In this document: piece after piece, positions 35,402-47,679 of the stretch
How positions within the stretch are numbered: the first letter of the stretch is position 1
Layout of the letters: each line of letters opens with the position of its first letter
From: Fasciola hepatica
Lineage: Eukaryota; Platyhelminthes; Trematoda; Plagiorchiida; Fasciolidae
Direction: 5' to 3'
Assembly (NCBI GenBank): GCA_948099385.1
Contig: CANUEZ040000014.1
Span: forward strand, 2,480,001 to 2,544,000
DNA length: 64,000 nt
Notes under the pieces: model-generated
What the model saw: the letters and a program-made list of their open reading frames with translations, nothing else
Told to the model about the DNA's origin: nothing
Databases searched by the model: none
Program-made: the position numbers and the translations under genes

Positions 35402-35790
35402 TTGCTAAAGAACAATATTGCTGTTGATATCTCAGATGAGATTTTGCATCGTGTAACCATGGACAAATCTACTCAATTTTTGTCAAATTCTACAGCGACG
35501 AAACCGTGGGGACTGACTACTCTTCTCTTCCAATTTCCTCCTAACAGCCCCGATTTGAAAGTGACTGAGGATTTATTCTCAGTATTGAATGAAGAAATAA
35601 TTACATTTGCTCCAAGTAACAAGGTGTTCGTATCAAAGTGCAACATTGCATTCGAAGAATTGATAACTTTCAACGAATTTCGAAAGTATCTGCATGTGTA
35701 TATCAAGGACGTCAGGGATTGTGAAATCAAGAGACAATATCACGATTTGTGTGTAACCAGATTCGAAATGGCACACATCCACTGCATATC
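35402..35790 (+). pseudogene. Tc1/mariner-like transposase, C-terminal half, degenerate
   Basis: A 137-codon frame contains LLFQFPPNSPDL then KVTEDLFSVLNEEI, fitting the (W)PPxSPDLNPIENLW block of Tc1/mariner DDE transposases; the Glu in TED would be the third catalytic residue. Further on, FEELITFNEFRKYLHV fits the usual helical C-terminus, ending about residue 120. The block holding the second Asp (FQQD-like) is not in this frame and appears shifted near 35440-35480. No start and no terminal repeats were found, so it is dead. A related scrap lies at 21.66 kb. The open minus strand here is a shadow. Confidence 0.72.
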
Positions 35791-35799
35791 AGCTTTTAC

Positions 35800-38321
35800 T
35801 CATCGGCATGGGTAGCAATAAGCGGTCTGACAAAAAGCATAGTAGAATTCGTGTATCTCCATATGAGGAAAACCTGTGGAAAAAATATAACAGATTTGCC
35901 GGTTTATTTTGTGAAAAAAGATACAACAAATACAAAATTATTTTCAGTAATAACTCATGTGATTACCTAGTTTTGTATTGTGCGTTGGTCTAGAACGATA
36001 TTGACTGTTTACTACCACACATAAAGTACTCTTACATCGTGATATACAAGTTTCCCCAGGCAATGTTCCCACTTCCATTCCAGATGAGTGACGATGAAGT
36101 TGTAGTTTTCTTCGTCTTAACGTGATACCAGCAGTGAAGCAAACATTGGCCTCTCGCACATGTGGTGTTTATTATTCTACTTTTTTTTGAACGATCACGC
36201 TGTTGCCAGAAAGTTGTATCGACTGCTTCGCGCCGCATCTCAAATCGCACTTTTAGGCCTTAAGGCCTGAATTCTGTTTGTGGAATCTATGTATCGGTTG
36301 GGGGTTTTCAACTTTCATTTTTGCGTAATCTGGCTAACGTGAGAGGGAGATGGATTATCTAGTTTGCTGTACTAAAATAATGTCATATGTTTATCTGAAC
36401 TTAAGCGTAGGGGGAATTCGCTGTAGCGAACAACACCCGTTTGGACAAACTGTGCCCACTGGACTACACTGCATTCGACGATTATTCACCCACCTCGTAA
36501 TGCCTTATCCGTAGTCCCTGCGAGCATGAACGGATACGCGAATAAATTGAAGACTTGTGTTTCGTGCTGGTTGGGATTCGAAAGATCACGTCACCGTTTA
36601 ACTGAATACGATGCTGAGTGATGTGGCAATGAATCAGGATTGATAGCGAAATGTTTGTTGCCATTGTCTCGCAGGAGCACACTGTTCAAAAATATGTACA
36701 TGCTTGTCTGTGTGGTGGCCACAATGAAACTTACTTTTATCTTTTCCTTTACAAGTCTGCACTCTACCAGTCTTGTGTTTATTCCTCCTTTTCTAAGCAA
36801 TATATTTTGTTACCTGTATTTTTGTACACCTATATTAGCGATGACAGTACCCGTGGTTTTTGCGATGTTAGTATGCATTACGTTTATGTTACCGCTTACA
36901 TGTATATTTTTATAACTAGAGTAGTCTTTTGGTAATGCGTTTCAGCTGAAGCTTTCCCGTATGCGGTCACATCAGTCTCAACTAAGTGATATCAAAACGA
37001 GTTAGAGAATTAGACTGATTGTAACAATCTGACACATGCAATAAGATGAGAGTGTAGTTTAGTCACTATACTTTCTTCGTTGGCTAAAATTCAAACTAAA
37101 TCTGCTGCAAGAGACTGTTCATACACTTTTTAGGTGACGAATAGTTCCACTTTGATAATGCATTATCAAATGGAAATGTCCATAAGATAATTCGGTATGC
37201 AGTTCAGGACCGTTGCCCGCTAGGAATTTTATGCGAGATTCAGTTTGTTCAGTGATCAGTCAATCCTGAATATCGATCAGGGAAAGACGATCAAGTATCT
37301 TCAAGCCAGACCACAAAATCCTGAAGTTTTGTTTCAAAGGCCCAGCTAGTGTAACAAGAGATCTAGAAAGTGAGCTTAAGAGAACACGATGGAAAACATG
37401 GTGTGAGATGAATAACTGTGAGGTTTAGATTTGCCTTTGCTTTCACCTTTGTAGAATCAAGAAATGCTGTTCCCCAGTTCGTTTCAGGTCGGACCAGGTC
37501 TTCCTCCTATTATCCTTCTCGTTGCTGTTCCCTGGTTTTGGAGACCATCTCATAGCATAATCCCATTGGACATGTAGCAAATCGAGCACTAAAGAGCAAG
37601 CAAACAAAAAATGTTTAGTGCGCAACTGACCGCGGCTTTCAATCATTGTATCTGAAGTCTTCAGCGGTTCTCGTGAACATATGATCTCGGGTCACATCGT
37701 ATGGTAAAACAGTAAAGGTGCACTCGTAATATCTAGATGGCCACACTTAGTGGAACAGTTCTCAGTGTCTGTGTGCACATAAAAGTCGGAATTTTTCTTT
37801 CAATTAGTAAGTGTTATTCAGAGAACTTTTCAAATAAAACAGCTATATTTAATGAATAAATATTTCTCTTCATTGCCATACTACGTCGTCAGAACACAAT
37901 AAATATAGCGATGCATTCATTATTCACTCAGAACTAAATATTTGGTGGTAAATCTTGATGAATTTCAATCATCGATCGTCAGACAAGGTTGTTTTGTTTT
38001 ATCACAACCTTTTGTGCAATCCATGCTTTTGCACAAATCCATGAATACTCGCCTATGGACTACCCATGTTTGTTTGAATTACTAGCTTCTTGTGTTAATG
38101 GGCGATTTTCGTGGTTGTGTTTTCTCAATTGTTCAAGGAAATACTGGGTGCGGTCGCCAATGTTTTGTTTAATCCGTCAGCCCCCACCCGATAGTCGTAT
38201 TGAACCAATCGTGATCTTGTGAATGAACGATTGTTTGATTATTTTCTATAATCCCTTACCCCATTGCTAAAAGCTTCTTATGAAATAAGCTGTCACTTCG
38301 TCAATCACTTTCTGATTTGTT
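35800..38321. other. no recognisable gene
   Basis: AT-rich with short frames on both strands (36640-36935 plus is a hydrophobic, low-support frame). Probably upstream or intronic sequence of the plus-strand gene that follows. Confidence 0.35.
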
Positions 38322-38358
38322 ATGCCAGCCGAAGCTGAACGGAGTGGGGAACCACCAA
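38322..38358 (+). CDS. candidate first coding exon of the RasGAP-like gene
   Basis: ATG at 38322 opens MPAEAERSGEPP, and the exon would end at CACCAA/GTAAATT (38358/38359) in phase 1. The next exon at 39295 starts in phase 1, so the join keeps the frame (a Lys codon across the junction). The donor is only fair. Alternatively TTATGCCAG at 38321-38328 could be an acceptor, making this an internal exon from 38329. No promoter signal was seen. Confidence 0.28.
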
Positions 38359-38784
38359 GTAAATTCGAACTAGTAGCTTCTTCCTCGCCAATTCCTGAAC
38401 TTCATTGTGCATTCTTTAAAAGGGATTAAACCCCCACAGTTGTTAGATTTGTCATTAAGATTTTGATCACAAATATCTTCAGTGCAAGGTGTTGATTGCG
38501 TATTCTGATATTTCGCAAAGAGGATCGCACAGTTGACAATGGTAACTAGTCATTTTTAAGCTGATGTTTTTAGCAGAATATCTCATGTACACGAGGGACC
38601 TGGATTTCGGGTAATGAAAAATTCGCTAGCATTATTCGTATCCAATATCCAAGCTTCGAGTCGTATGCTTTCCGTGCCATTGAGAAATAACCGTTGCGGT
38701 TAGTCCGTTGATTAAAACCGGAACAGTTGCAGTGTATCACCGGAATAATGATCGCGTTATTCACGCGCGACTTACTGCACCGCG

Positions 38785-38860
38785 TAGGCTTAGTTGGTAT
38801 AACAACTGCCAGGTAGGCGGAAGGTCACCGATTCGATTCCGGCTCGTGACTCGAACTTTT
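38785..38860 (+). repeat. tRNA-like sequence, probably SINE-derived
   Basis: GCGTAGGCTTAGTTGGTATA is a good A box and D arm, and GGTCACCGATTCGATTCCGG a good B box and T arm. The acceptor ends do not pair well and no terminator run follows closely, so a SINE head or tRNA pseudogene is more likely than a working tRNA. Confidence 0.4.
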
Positions 38861-39294
38861 GGATGCGGAAAATGCCAGCAGATTTCCTTTAATTTGATTT
38901 TTAAGCTTGTTTTTTATACTGAACTAATGACAGTTTGATTCTTCACTCGGTGACTCATTTTATCAATCAGTTTACGTCGCCCACAAGTGTTGGTATTGGT
39001 TTTATCACTGCGCTTCGTACGGGTCCGTCCGTCAAGCTGGGTTATTTGTATGTAATAGTTTAATAACCGCGTTCCAGTTGCCACATAATCCGTATTTACT
39101 TTACTGAGAAGTTTTACTCAGTTTGATATTGGAATCGATTTTTCACCCTTTCTGGACAATCTGCTCGCCCAATTGATAGTTCTTTTCGTGTCTAATTTTG
39201 ATGATTACATGGATACAATTTGTGTACCGTGTTCACAATATTTATAGAATTTCGATATCGTTCATTTTTTGCTTTCTTCTTGCTGTCCCCATAG

Positions 39295-39410
39295 AATATG
39301 ATGGTTTGCAATCTAAGAAAAACTCACAGTCCTTGCAAAACGCGTGTTCTCCATCATCTATGTCATTACACGAATCGGTATCAAATGGCACATACAAATC
39401 AATCGAACGG
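39295..39410 (+). CDS. internal exon of the RasGAP-like gene (N-terminal region)
   Basis: GCTTTCTTCTTGCTGTCCCCATAG, ending 39294, is a textbook acceptor. The exon starts in phase 1 and reads YDGLQSKKNSQSLQNACSP and SSMSLHESVSNGTYKSIER, ending at CGG/GTAAAT (39410/39411) in phase 0, where the next exon begins. It is 116 bases long. The product is Ser/Asn-rich and looks disordered, like the N-terminal tails of SynGAP-type proteins; the family is inferred only from linkage to the later exons. The 3.6-kb intron after it holds two RTE 3' ends. Confidence 0.5.
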
Positions 39411-40869
39411 GTAAATCCTACCAAGCTGGATGAAGTATTTCCCCTAACATTGTTCTTTAGTCATATATTTTTCCATTCGTTTTCCCCAAACTGGTCAAGC
39501 AGCTAAATTGACGAGGTTGTTTGCGATGACATCGTTTCCCTTAGGCTTCTACAAAGATGGCATGTTGCTGTAGCATTTATTGTTGACCAGACAGGTATTC
39601 GTTGATATAATTCCTCTAATATACCAACCTAACTGCTGTATGCCATGAGTACTGGTTTCCTTTGATATACATGATAGCTAAAGCGCTGTACGGTGGAACA
39701 TACCTCGCTGTTTACCCGTCAGACGGTGACGGTGATTTTGATGAAAATGAAAGCTTTTGCACTAGTTCGATCGCAAATATCTTGACCACTGAGCGTCTTT
39801 GAATACTGGCTGTTTTTGAACCCGAGGTTGGTGATTTCAGCTCTAACGACTCTATGGAAATCCCTTAAACGTCGTGTTTCCTAACATCGAACCTTGAGAG
39901 TTCGCTGAGAAACGAATCACGTGTCTAGAGTGAGGCCGCCTGAAAATGAGAACCATGATTTATGGGAATCTGGGTTTCACATGTGTGACTTGTCAAAGTG
40001 ACTAGTGCAAAAATGTTTGAGCAGCAAAGACGCAATGCCCAGTAGATTGCCGGGTACGCATACCTGATGAACGGAAATGACTGCGAAACCGGTCTCAAAT
40101 TTTGTCCTGCCATCCACATGCAACACTACGTGTACTGCAAATCTAAAATATCTAGTTTATCAGCTAATTTTGAATCTGAACTCCACAGTTTACATTGTGA
40201 ACAGTGACATCGTCGCATCTAACGAGTTTGGTCAATCTGCAGGAGATGTGATGCCTAATAAAACCCTTACACACATGTCTTTGGGGGAGAAGGTTTTCTA
40301 TCTACTGACTTTGGTTTGTGGCAGTAGTGTGCATTTTGTACCGCGGTGTAGATAGGTTTCCTCTCAATGTAGTCAGGGCAGCAACACAGAATACGAGTAC
40401 CGTTATATTTACCTGACAGAATCGATAACGCATATGGTTTTCAATTTTAACAGACGTCCAGAATTATTCAGTTAGTCGTCTACAGCTTCTGATTTAAAAC
40501 TAACGTGCAGATTCATCTGCCCGTGCAATGAACAGAATCAAAGACGAAATTGTCTTTTAACGTTCTAACCCCATCCTGTCATACAGATCCTAAGGAAGTC
40601 ATTTGTTTTGTGTCAAATAATGTACCCTTTTTTTGAAATGTCTTCAAAGATGTGTAGTATAAAACGCTATGAACTTGTAAGTTGTCAATCATTGCGTTTG
40701 CATTGTGGCCGATACATATCACGCTGTCCGCAAGTATCAGTAGTTCGTATGCACGAAGATAATTATTGATTGCACTTTAGTTTAAAATAGTACGTGTCTA
40801 TTTGATTCACTTTTAACTGTCATTGGTCCAGTCGGTCCGGAAATGAGTTTCACAGTCGCACGGATACCA

Positions 40870-41235
40870 CGGTGGGTTATTGAATGAAAATGTTTGAATA
40901 CCATACCATGAAGAACAAACGGTCGGGGTTCATCGATAGAACTGGCCAAGTAGGACATGTTGGACTTCCGGATTGGGGTCCAAGAAACCTTCCTACCAGG
41001 TGACTGGAGATATTAAGTGATATGGCCGGGTGTCGCGGTCAGTGTCGTAGTTGCATTCGATCGCTTTCTTTTTCTTCGTGATTCTCGCTTATTACTTCGT
41101 TTTCTACTCTTTCTCACTTTATGCTTCAGTTTTATTGCCCTTTATTTGACAATGCTGGGAGGCAATAGCCAAAACCAGAACACAGAAGTGCGAGGTTTAT
41201 GGTTCAGTGAACCGAACTGAACTGCACTACATTAC
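40870..41235 (+). mobile_element. RTE-like retrotransposon 3' end (plus)
   Basis: GLPDWGPRNLPTRWLEIL-like coding (frames broken, about 40960-41015) and then DMAGCRGQC precede the 3' untranslated region, which ends GGCAATAGCCAAAACC, ACAGAAGTGCGAGG, GAACCGAACTGAACTGCAC near 41230. Only the last tens of codons and the tail remain. It lies in the intron after exon 39295-39410, same strand as the host gene, converging with the copy at 41.66-42.01 kb. Confidence 0.65.
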
Positions 41236-41659
41236 ACATGATGGAAACACTATCATCCGGAAATGGGAAGTTCTTGTGCATTAGGGACGACAACTCACAG
41301 GATTGGTGAATTCGTTTGAACTTGTGCTATTGTCGACAAAGTGAACACGGTAGGATTCATCACCTAATGAAATCCAGGGCGAGTCAGCAAATCAGCCATG
41401 AGGTTTCTAACGTTTGTGTGCCATATATCATGCAATGCATGGGCATCTCTCCACCATTCACAAAAAATGCCCTCTCCCCAGCTATGTATACTTTCCAGTC
41501 TGACAGCCCACATGTCGTTCCGTTATTTTGAGTCCACCAGATGCTCACAAACATGAAGATCATCTGGCGTGCCATCGGAAGGTGGAAATCGGGGAAGTCG
41601 AGCCACGAGAGTACCAAATATTTTGGTCTTTCAATGGGGACTTTGAGCAGATGGGTCGA
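41236..41659. other. spacer between two converging RTE 3' ends
   Basis: Open on both strands over parts (41316-41531 plus, 41384-41698 minus) with no recognised product. Confidence 0.3.
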
Positions 41660-42010
41660 TTGGTTCAGTTTCAATTTATGCGACCCTCCACCTTGCACTT
41701 CTGTGCCCTAGTTTCGGTTGCTGCCCTTTGGCATCGTCCAGTAAAGGGAAAAAAGAGTGGAAGCATGAAGTCAAGAAGATCCAAAAATAAAAAATCACGA
41801 AGACAAAGAAATATTCCGAATGCAACTATGCCGCTGATCGCGACACCTAGGTATATCACTTGATGCTTCCAACCATTTGGTAGGTGGATCACGTGGACCC
41901 CAACCCGGAAGTCTCGCCTGTCCTAATTGGCCAAGCCAACTGGTCAAGATCGATCGGGTTAACATTGTAGGTCCATCATTTCGACCGATGAGTCAGCATT
42001 TCCGTTATTC
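41660..42010 (-). mobile_element. RTE-like retrotransposon 3' end (minus)
   Basis: On the minus strand the end of coding reads ARLPGWGPRDPPTKWLEASS, then CRDQ and HSCIR. The 3' untranslated region runs down to about 41670, including GGCAGCAACCGAAAC and GCACAGAAGTGCAAGG. The first part is in a single frame, better preserved than its plus-strand partner at 40.87 kb. Confidence 0.7.
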
Positions 42011-43056
42011 GAACATGATCGTCGAAGGCGTGTTTGAAAACAAATCTCTGAAACTGATAACAGTTATATGATGACAGCAAGAATGCAGGTTCAATGCACG
42101 CCCGGGGGGCCATCTGCTGGGATGCTCGGAGCTGGCCGGCATTTCTGAACGACACTAACAATGGTCAGATTTACCTAGAAGTAGTGATCCATCTTGCCAC
42201 AACGACCATAACGATTTTTCAGGACGACAGTGCACCTGCATAGTGTTCCCTTGTGGTACGCGAGTCGCGTGCGCATCACAGTACAACGACGCCCTCATGG
42301 CCAACTCAATCTTCTGATAGGAATCCGTTCGAATCTTGTGATATCAGCTTGGAAGTAAAGGGGATCAGAGTCGGCAATGCAAATCTCTGGGGGAGTTGAT
42401 AACTGCCTTCAGGGAGGAATAGAACCATAAGCCACAAAATGCTATCCGACGGTTGATAGCGAGCGTAAATTAGCGAGTAAATGCTGTTATATCATCAAAG
42501 GTGGCTCAACCATATACTAATAAGTGGCCGTTAGTGAACGATCACACTATTCTATTCACAAAACATTTCCATTTCAAAAAAGGATTCCACTAATGTACAG
42601 TACTTCCAACAGGTGGGGGCGTTTGTAGGCGAAGTGTATGAATCACTGAAAACGAGCTTTTTAGCCAATCTGTGAAATTGCCGGGATCAATGGTAAATTT
42701 GAGTTTTACTTTGATATCGGACACGAATAAAGTTTTGCCACCACGCAGCCAAGTGGTTTAAAATGCATCATGAAATGTGACTATATCGGGGGTTGAAAGT
42801 CTTGATTTCCGAAATAATAATTACCTAGAGGAGTGAACATAGTGCTGTGATCCAAATAATGCATGCACAACACGACTGTAATAATTTGATAAAGTCTGAT
42901 CTTTTGTGCCTTTCACATTTCAAAAGGGATAATTTACTGCTAACATACTGCAGTCAGTCTGCACGGTTTTCACTTGTGTACAACTTTCAGGTCAGTCTTA
43001 TTGTAATGATCTTTCTCCACTTTTGATTCTTTGAATGCTTCCTGCTCTTTTTGCAG

Positions 43057-43163
43057 TCGTTTGAAGAGAAACCCTGTGGAGTCAAACACTTGTTGATATC
43101 AAACAACGACCGAGATCACCTGAAAGTTGAAAAACATTCTGGATTTCGAACACTATTTGCTCG
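43057..43163 (+). CDS. internal exon of the RasGAP-like gene
   Basis: CTTCCTGCTCTTTTTGCAG (ending 43056) and CTCG/GTAAGT (43163/43164) are both near-ideal splice sites. The 107-base exon is open in phase 0 (SFEEKPCGVKHLLISNNDR; DHLKVEKHSGFRTLFA) and ends in phase 2. It follows the phase-0 end at 39410 and precedes the phase-2 start at 48330, where an Arg codon is completed across the junction. No domain is recognised in this segment. It is one of the two best-supported exons by splice signals. Confidence 0.6.
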
Positions 43164-43611
43164 GTAAGTGGTGATCACTGCATCTGATTACACTGGAAGA
43201 TGATCGCAAGTCGCAACTGAAAGCTGTGTGAAGCGCGCTTTTTATTACAAATGCAGCTATGCTCAACAGTGCCTGTGAACATGTTCAGATGAAGCTTCGT
43301 TTCAGGATTAACCCAAAGTCGGTTGCTCATTTCGAAAAAAGACGCTAGATTATGCTTCTTTCGGATAGTTTTTGTTCGTTCATTATTAAAAAATTAACTT
43401 GTAAGTGATACTGAGCATTGCAAATGTCATTAGATTTTAAAAGCTGCTCTCAGTTTCAAAGTGATCATGTTTATTTCATTAAGCATACACTTTAATTGTG
43501 AGTCAATTCCTTTGGAAACCGTGTGGTTGTGAAATAAGACAAAAGGAATCGATTACAGTACGCAGATTTGTTATAAAAATTCGTTGTTTATTTACTGTTA
43601 CTTGGTAGTTG

Positions 43612-43642
43612 ATATATATATATATATATGTATATGTATATG
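43612..43642. repeat. (AT)n microsatellite with TATG variants
   Basis: About nine AT units then TATG-type variants. Confidence 0.95.
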
Positions 43643-45064
43643 CCATCGGAAAATGTGCGCAACAACACCGAAATCTAAACTTCCCCTATGACTTGTCCCA
43701 AATGCATAAAAGTTCAGTTTGGATTGTCCGTTTTGTTGTGATTTCGTTTATCGTCTTCTGTGCAAGCCCTATTGTTTAACAAATAATCAGAACGCATTGA
43801 GAATGAGGACGTAATAAAGCAGGTAATCAGGTAGCCGTTTGTTATCTAAGAGCCGTGCGTGGTAAGTGGTATTATGATATACAGATGTACATTGTAATAT
43901 GTGCGTGTCAGGCAGAAACGAAACATTGTGAAATGCATCAACCGGAATCGTGACACAACAAAGGCAGATGAACAGCTACCTTAACTGAAGCGAAAATAGC
44001 TGTGGGTTGCATACAATGTGTGTAACGAGATGCTCGCCGTCCTGCTGAACCTGTATGCTCTTGGTTGTTGTTTCTGAAGGTTAGTTTAAGTGCTAAACAA
44101 ACAGACCGGCTGGCATGCTCTGGAGTGAACTGGACTGTCCGATATGTATCGCCTGAAAGGTCCATGCAAAGAATCGAACCCAGTGTCAAGGAACAGCTTC
44201 AGTGACCATTGCTTCATATGAGCTTTGATACCAAATTTACGGTTGTCCGAATTTACCTGAGTTAAGCAGATCTGTATAGAAGATGTAAACCATTTAAAAC
44301 TGCACATGCGCAAGACGATCCTCTTTCCATCTGTTCGAAGTTAATTCAGTGGTATGTCTAGTTTAATTTGCTGAGGGGGAAAAACGAGACGAATCTATTA
44401 ATCGTGCTAGTAGAAACAGCAACCAACTGAACCGTAAAAAACAGACAGTTGATATGGGCCAATCGAAACTTGACTGGTCTCCTGACTTTTTTGCTGTTCT
44501 GTCCATATCAACAACTGACAGTTCGAGATAACAGGCTCCCAAAACCAACGATTGTTATCGATGATCTTCAGGTAACTTTTTGCAATAGGCCATCGAATTG
44601 ACGTTATTTGACACTTCAAAGTGGGAAACATAAGTGATCATAATGGAAAATACCTCTTTTTGCTCACCAAACGGTAGATTTCAACTGACTGTTTTTCCAT
44701 GGTTTTGGCTTCACCATTCCGTTTGAATTACTTATTTATCAGTCGAGTAAGCACGGTATTATTGTCGGTTCTGAGCTATATATTACGAATAAACGCATGG
44801 TTTTCGTGTAGGAACGAGGACGGTGGATAATGTGCTTACATTCTGCAACGTTTTTATTCTGTCCATTAGCATGATGTTCCTACTACCTAGTGATGGAGTA
44901 TTCAGGCTCGACGGGCTGTTTGTGGCACCTTTGTTTCACTTAGACCCTTGCCGAGAAGATATCCATCACGGGAGTCAGTCCCTGTGCGGGCGACGGATTA
45001 TCACCAAAAACGCTTCGACGATCGGGCATCATGTTGTGCAGTGTTGACGCGAAACAAACCATTT
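43643..45064. other. intronic, no recognisable feature
   Basis: Overlapping minus-strand frames (43938-44313, 44363-44631) without recognised domains. Confidence 0.35.
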
Positions 45065-45180
45065 AGACCCGGCTTGAATAGCCTAGGCGCAGCTTGTGTG
45101 ACTTGCAATCAGGCGGCCCAGGTTAGAGTCCCAGCTGAGACCCGGCGGAGTTGCTCACTGCACTGATGACAACAATAGAA
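45065..45180 (+). mobile_element. tRNA-derived repeat, family B, copy in intron
   Basis: GACTTGCAATCAGGCGGCCC, then AGGTTAGAGTCCCAGCTGAG (B box), CCCGGCGGAGTTGCTCACTG and CACTGATGACAACAATAG. Matches the 54.9-kb copy in order and spacing. The A-box part (AATAGCCTAGGCGCAG) is decayed. Confidence 0.5.
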
Positions 45181-46420
45181 CAGGTGCACAGTATCGCCAT
45201 TTTTTCAACGGTTAGTTGTGCGTCAATACTGCTTAACGAATCATTTCGCAAATAGACCAACTGTTTTACCGTTTGTACTGATTCATTCGATTGTTGTGCA
45301 GCTTAGTCAGTGAATTCCGAGTCTGCTAAAGCTAAGAAAGAATTGGTACTTAAGTCCATCCTCGATGAACCACACGGTTTGAAATAGTGCTACCCGCTCA
45401 CGAATAAAAATAGACACCTGTGAAAAAATGCTGACCTCTAGACATGACAACACAGAAAGCACTGGGCCTTCTGGTTAGCATCTGTGGGGTAAACGTGGCC
45501 TCCAAGCTCCCGCGGTGGGTAGAAATCATTAGACCTGTTGTATGGTATGCATGAAAGTCCATTGTTAAGGTCAGCTATTGTCCAGAGGCTACCTTTACTT
45601 GGCTACTTATACCTTTGCTAATGGTTGGGATAACCAAAGTGATGATGAAAAACGTGTGTGCAAAGTATTGATTGAATAAATTAAGTCACAGTATGAAAGG
45701 TTAATGCATTAGACTTTTTCTTTGTATAGCATATCCAATTTGTACAATAAATCGTCTTCCTAAAAGTCCCTGACTCACAGAACCGAAGTGCAGTTAAAAA
45801 CTGGGAAAAGATGTTCCCTTGAGGGTGTAACAGACGTGTCCGAAAATCATAAACAGTGTTTCGCATAGCATACGACATACCGGCTGCAGTTCAATGTAAT
45901 AGTCTTCTGCGAGTTCGGATACACTCAGTGATTATATCAGATATACCAATCAATAGCTTATCCTACACCCATAATCATTAAGCAGCTGCCTATCCGTAGT
46001 TATCCTGACGGCATCCGAACTCGTTTCACCTTATGTGCTGTTGGATCTAGGCTTTACCAGCTACTAACGTGTTCTTGATATAAATAATAGCACTCAGAGC
46101 AAATAGTCAAAGTGAACCAATACATGATTGAAAAAAATGATGTAAGCGGAAAAATAATTTGATCGTAAACATGCCACTGACTCCGATGCTTTGGCGTATC
46201 ACCAGTGGTCTTCAATCGTCAGGTGGATCTCGTGTACACGAATCTGAAAATCGTCTGCATCCTACACGGCAAAATTCACTGTTGAAACATTTCATACATT
46301 TCTGCCATGTCATAGATTGGCTGTCATGACCTTTTCTCTGACCATTATTTGATACGGCGAACGGTTCAAAACATGGAAATTGTTCTGGTGATGTACGGGA
46401 CCTGACGAAACGTATTCATT
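45181..46420. other. intronic, no recognisable feature
   Basis: AT-rich. GGCCTTCTGGTTAGCATCTG at 45465-45484 is weakly tRNA-like. A 65-codon minus-strand frame (45681-45878) has no recognised domain. Confidence 0.35.
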
Positions 46421-46807
46421 TTACGCACACGTTCTAAATACTAATTGTATGGTTCGCAGCAGTACGACTAATCTGAACATTGCTAATTTGCTGTTCCAAT
46501 CGCATTCGGCCAGTGGTGTGAAAATACCGATGGTCAAATTCAGACAGTCTTCGCCTATCTTCCACCCGCGTCGGCCCGGTTTCGAAGCTCCGTAGTAAGA
46601 CTGACCTGAATATCGTAGTGTATACTCAAATCTTGGTAGAGAAATGGTGCCTTTTTCGTGAATGAGATTACAAAAAAGTCGAGCACAGATAGGTAGAAAT
46701 ATCGAAAGAGATGCAGCTTCTAGATAACGAAACTTGTCTTCTTCGGGTAATGCTTCTGCCATAAGGAAACGTTTTGATATTGGCCAACGTTTGTCTGGCA
46801 GCAGCAC
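46421..46807 (-). other. 128-codon open frame, unknown
   Basis: The minus-strand frame reads like protein (DKRWPISKRFLMAEALPEED; RYLEAASLSIFLPICARLF; SKPGRRGWKIGEDCLNLTIG), and a second minus frame (46668-46925) overlaps it. A donor-like TATTCAG/GTCAGT lies inside (near 46606) and AAATGCAAAG just upstream could be an acceptor, so an antisense exon of about 200 bases is possible. No family is recognised. It sits inside the large intron of the plus-strand gene. Confidence 0.25.
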
Positions 46808-47679
46808 TTTGCATTTTTGTAAGGGGAAAACGCTTGTTGCTCAGATTAACTAACAAAGCTTCGACCTTAATGGAACCTTTTCTTAAAGAGCAGACTGTCG
46901 TTCGCATATTCGAGCAGGTTAACATACAACTGAAAACCGTCCAGTCCTACTACAGTTTTTTTCCTTTGAATTTTTCCACACATGGCCCTCTGCCATTAAG
47001 CCTGTACTCTAGGCCTTGTGAGAAACAATGACCTGACCACTCAGTGCTGTCCTGTGTGATCATTTATTTCATATAAACTAAAGTGCCTATGATGAGCGGA
47101 GTAATCAGATTTATGACATTAGGTTTACTAGGGTGTAACTATGGGATTCCCACATTATGAAATCAGATCAGATCAGACCCGTCGTTTTCAATCGGAAAAG
47201 CCTTATCAATAAAGATGATGCAGCAATAATCAGCTAGAAAATCCCGATAACAATGGCTAATTTGTGTGCGAAGTGGACTAAGTCCGACGAACTTTCACAT
47301 GAAATAACTGTAAAATTTTTGCAGTTGTATTAGTATGTTTGCTTCGGACATTTGCCAGTTAACGTTTTCTTGTCCTTGGACACTGACGAGGATAGAAGTG
47401 TGCGCACACATCGATCCGGTTCAGTTTGAACCAGCATCAGCCGTGCACGGGTTGCAAAAGTTTTGATTGCTGTCGTAGTAAAACAGTCGTCATAGCAACT
47501 AACGGACACCGAATATCTAAAAAGCAAGGAAAGTGCTACAAAAATATCATGAAGTATGTAACCGTAAGAACAGTGATGGTCGTGAAACCACGCCATATTT
47601 CCCATTATCTGCATCACTTGAACCCCGCGTAAGATGACTCAAGCAACATCATTTGTCAAGTCTACTAGCCGAGGTTCCT

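Noticed and set aside
38785..38860. Functional tRNA gene
   Set aside because: Good A and B boxes but the acceptor stem does not close and no nearby T-run terminator.
45460..45520. Another tRNA-like head
   Set aside because: Only a partial A-box match; no B box at the right spacing.
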